Assembly: GCA_949788275.1 (NCBI GenBank)
Contig: OX460916.1
Coordinates: 2,790,001-2,854,000, forward strand
DNA: 64,000 bases
Direction: 5' to 3'
Source of the DNA: Weeksellaceae bacterium
GTDB taxonomy: Bacteria > Bacteroidota > Bacteroidia > Flavobacteriales > Weeksellaceae
The position numbers were made by a program, and so were the translations under genes. The notes beneath the pieces are model-generated. The model had not been told where the DNA came from. It was given only the letters and a program-made list of their open reading frames with translations, and ran no database searches. Numbering within the stretch: position 1 is the first letter of the stretch; each line of letters starts with the position of its first letter. Shown in pieces: positions 62,123 through 64,000 of this stretch.

Positions 62123-63145
62123 TTATTCGTCTACTTTTTTCTTGTTTCGTGAGATAAAGAAGATAGAAATTAAGCCGAATGTAATCATGGAAATAATTTG
62201 AGCTAAGTAGAGAATTAAACCGAAGTAATTTCCGATTGTTCTACCTGTTTCAGCATTTCCCATTTTAGTAAGCGTGATGGCTGCGAAAGCTATGGAAATC
62301 GCATAGGGGTAGGCAAGACCTCCTGAAACGGGTAAAATCATTCCCAATGAACCTGCAACTAGTAAAAATAAGGCATCAGCTGGTGTGAATTGGTGGGTGT
62401 CTGGAAAGGCAAAGAATACCATATAGGTCATGGAGAAATAACAGATCCATAAGGCCAGGGAATAGCCTATAAATTGCCCTCTTTTTTCGAGTTTAGAAAT
62501 GGATAGTATTCCTTCCCACAATCCCGATAAAAAGGTTTTTATCTTAGCGTATAGATTTAATTGAGCAATCTTCTTACGGAATATTACTGCACTAAATAGA
62601 GCAATTGCGATTAGGACTAAAACGATGTAATATACGGTGTACGATTTGGTCTGAACCGTAGTTGAGTTCGCGTTTTCCAGTTGACCCAATTCGAGGAATT
62701 TTAGAAAAATCTCGTAATTTAGAATAACGGTTAAGCCTAAAAGTAAAATTAAACAAAGTAGGTCGATTACACGCTCGAGTACAATGGAACCAAATCCTTT
62801 TTCAAAAGGGACTCCTTCCATTTTATAAAGGGTTGTTGCCCTGGCTACTTCCCCGCTTCGCGGAATGGTTAAGTTCATGAAGTAAGCAAATGCGATGGCC
62901 CAAAAATTACTGCTCAGTTTGGTTGGATAGCCCATGGGTTTTAAGAGTAAACTCCATCGTGAGGCTCTAATCCAGTAGGTAACGATGCTGAGTGCCATGG
63001 AGAAGAAGACCCAAAAGAAATTGGTGTGGCTTAGGGTTTCTTTCATGCTCTTTAAATCAATTTGCTTCACTGTTAACCCGACAAAAAAGACGGCTAATAA
63101 TGAAGCAAAAATGATAAAGAGTGATTGTTTCAGTTTACTCTTCAT
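62123..63145 (-). CDS. Lysylphosphatidylglycerol synthase TM region / UPF0104 flippase-like protein
   Basis: A 340-residue membrane protein with about eight hydrophobic segments. WALGWSLLLKPMGYP-like ASRWSLLLKPMGYP, NLTIPRSGEVARATTLYK and GLAYPYAISIAFAAI are typical of the UPF0104/LPG_synthase_TM family. Members lack the synthase domain and are thought to move lipids or lipid-linked sugars. It lies 20 bp after panD on the same strand. Confidence 0.88.
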   Translation of the reverse strand: MKSKLKQSLFIIFASLLAVFFVGLTVKQIDLKSMKETLSHTNFFWVFFSMALSIVTYWIRASRWSLLLKPMGYPTKLSSNFWAIAFAYFMNLTIPRSGEVARATTLYKMEGVPFEKGFGSIVLERVIDLLCLILLLGLTVILNYEIFLKFLELGQLENANSTTVQTKSYTVYYIVLVLIAIALFSAVIFRKKIAQLNLYAKIKTFLSGLWEGILSISKLEKRGQFIGYSLALWICYFSMTYMVFFAFPDTHQFTPADALFLLVAGSLGMILPVSGGLAYPYAISIAFAAITLTKMGNAETGRTIGNYFGLILYLAQIISMITFGLISIFFISRNKKKVDE

Positions 63146-63165
63146 AGTTGGTTGTATAAGTTCTG

Positions 63166-63513
63166 TTAATCTAACAGGTTGTTTTCGTTAGGAAAAACGA
63201 TACGTGGTTGGTAGGTTTTAGCCTCTTCTAGATCCATCATAGCGTAGGTAATAATAATAAGGGTGTCACCAACTTGTACACGTCTAGCAGCAGGACCGTT
63301 TAAGCAAATTTCTCCGCTTCCTCGCTTTCCTTTGATAATGTACGTTTCAAATCGTTCACCATTTTCTTGTACAACGATTTGTACTTTTTGACCCACGACC
63401 ATGTTTGCAGCGTCGATTAAATCTTCATCGATGGTAATACTTCCAATGTAGTTTAATTTAGCGTCTGTTACTTTAACGCGGTGAATTTTCGCGTGAAAAA
63501 CTTCTATCATCAT
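63166..63513 (-). CDS. panD: Aspartate 1-decarboxylase
   Basis: A 115-residue pyruvoyl-dependent enzyme that makes beta-alanine for pantothenate synthesis. The self-cleavage site is Gly24-Ser25 in NYIGSIT, with Lys9, Tyr22 and the ERFETY segment in the expected places. I chose ATG at 63513 because this numbering matches the E. coli enzyme exactly; the longer frame adds 13 unrelated residues. It follows panC on the same strand, and the flippase-like gene comes after it. Confidence 0.96.
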   Translation of the reverse strand: MMIEVFHAKIHRVKVTDAKLNYIGSITIDEDLIDAANMVVGQKVQIVVQENGERFETYIIKGKRGSGEICLNGPAARRVQVGDTLIIITYAMMDLEEAKTYQPRIVFPNENNLLD

Positions 63514-63587
63514 TTTTTCAAAATTGGTTGCTTTTCGTATTCGAAAGGGCAATTGGTTTATTTCTATGCAAATATATTTTAAATATT

Positions 63588-64000
63588 TTAAAATTGAATG
63601 TTATCGATCAGTCGAATATCGCCAGCATAAATAGCTAAAAAACCACGGGCTGGAATATTATCTGAAAATACATGCAGTGTATTTAAATTTTCTTCATCGG
63701 TAATTTCAAAATACTCTAATTCAAAAGGCGAATTTTCGATGGCTTGTTCTACAAATTGCTTGACTTGAGCCGGATTTTGGCCTTGCTTTTTTTGTTGTAC
63801 AGCTTGTTGCAGTATGGCGTAAAGTTGAGGCGATAAGTCGAGATTTTTGGGCGTTAAACGCGTATTTCTAGAGCTGAGAGCAAGGCCGTTCTCTGCACGA
63901 TGAATCGGCATAGGAACTATTTCTACGTCCAAGCCTTCTTGTTTAGCCATTTCTTGAACAATACGAATTTGCTGAAAATCTTTTTCGCCAAAATAAATTC
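63588..64000 (-). CDS. panC: Pantothenate synthetase, C-terminal part (cut by window end)
   Basis: The frame runs from the window edge to a stop at 63588 and gives the last 136 or so residues. [17 protein letters not shown] at the edge and [15 protein letters not shown] after it are PanC motifs around the beta-alanine and ATP sites. PanC joins pantoate and beta-alanine with ATP, the step after PanD. The 5' half lies beyond 64000. The internal Met at 63950 is not the start. Confidence 0.95.
   Translation of the reverse strand, partial: IYFGEKDFQQIRIVQEMAKQEGLDVEIVPMPIHRAENGLALSSRNTRLTPKNLDLSPQLYAILQQAVQQKKQGQNPAQVKQFVEQAIENSPFELEYFEITDEENLNTLHVFSDNIPARGFLAIYAGDIRLIDNIQF

Noticed and set aside
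1-64000. CRISPR arrays, tRNA or rRNA genes, complete insertion sequences, toxin-antitoxin or known defence genes
   Set aside because: None was found on reading both strands; the only multi-copy sequences are the structured repeats and their tails.

Overview
The window is chromosomal DNA of an AT-rich member of the Bacteroidota, most likely a Flavobacteriia (Flavobacteriaceae/Weeksellaceae type). The evidence is gene content and gene order: a MoxR-DUF58-BatA/B/C/D operon, a fused MurF-alanine racemase, a DUF6341/DUF6427 pair, a LytS-like kinase with a C-terminal 2TM domain, and promoters of the TTG...TAnnTTTG type. Species cannot be told from the sequence. I saw no tRNA, rRNA, CRISPR array, insertion sequence or prophage.

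Layout. 0-6 kb (minus strand): MarC-like membrane protein, a LytTR response regulator with its kinase, a TPR protein and a TonB-dependent receptor. 6.2-13.7 kb (minus): a seven-gene, almost gapless operon of MoxR ATPase, DUF58, a BatD-like membrane protein, two VWA proteins, a TPR protein and BatD. 14-19 kb (minus): a metal-binding HMA protein, an ABC transporter pair and pgk. 19.4-23.5 kb (plus): rpiB, rnr and a LysE-type exporter, facing a glycosyltransferase-9/sufE pair. 25.2-30.1 kb (plus): an LTA-synthase-like enzyme overlapping a diacylglycerol-kinase-like gene, then an OmpR/EnvZ-type two-component system. 30.6-34.9 kb (plus): hydroxyacid dehydrogenase, pirin, ClC transporter and a lipoprotein. 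35-45 kb (minus): OmpA-like lipoprotein, lipocalin, then a cluster of tdk, murF-alr, patatin/BamA-like protein, ybeY, mnmG and a methyltransferase. 45.1-53.2 kb: a very AT-rich surface-polysaccharide locus of two converging arms (initiating transferase and GT4 rightwards; Wzz, Wzx, GT2, a polymerase-like protein and an O-antigen-ligase-like protein leftwards). 53.3-64 kb: DUF6341/DUF6427, lpxH, queD, comF, an Ig-like lipoprotein, wecB, a secreted hypothetical protein, radA, a UPF0104 flippase-like protein, panD and the 3' part of panC.

Two things go beyond ordinary annotation. First, two 16-bp sites flanking mnmG match the ParB-binding parS centromere consensus; one is a perfect palindrome in the mnmG leader and the other lies inside the 5' end of the methyltransferase gene. 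They suggest that this segment is part of the chromosome-partitioning region and lies near the origin. Second, a family of GC-rich structured repeats of about 95-120 bp sits only downstream of genes, in at least six copies (about 14.5, 20.0, 30.1, 30.4, 59.4 and 62.1 kb). Each full copy has an internal hairpin whose arms change together between copies. Two copies are followed directly by a perfect 20-21-bp palindrome that begins GCC and ends GGC but is otherwise unrelated between copies. One copy looks like an internal deletion between short direct repeats. No transposase accompanies them. I do not recognise the family by name; it is the best candidate here for something undescribed.

Start codons: where a longest-frame start was a TTG or GTG just upstream of a better-supported ATG or GTG, I moved it (DUF58, batC, ABC ATPase, rnr, lysE, lipid kinase, second histidine kinase, hydroxyacid dehydrogenase, pirin, queD, comF, radA, panD, ligase). 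Domain and family names come from motif recognition by eye, not from a database search.
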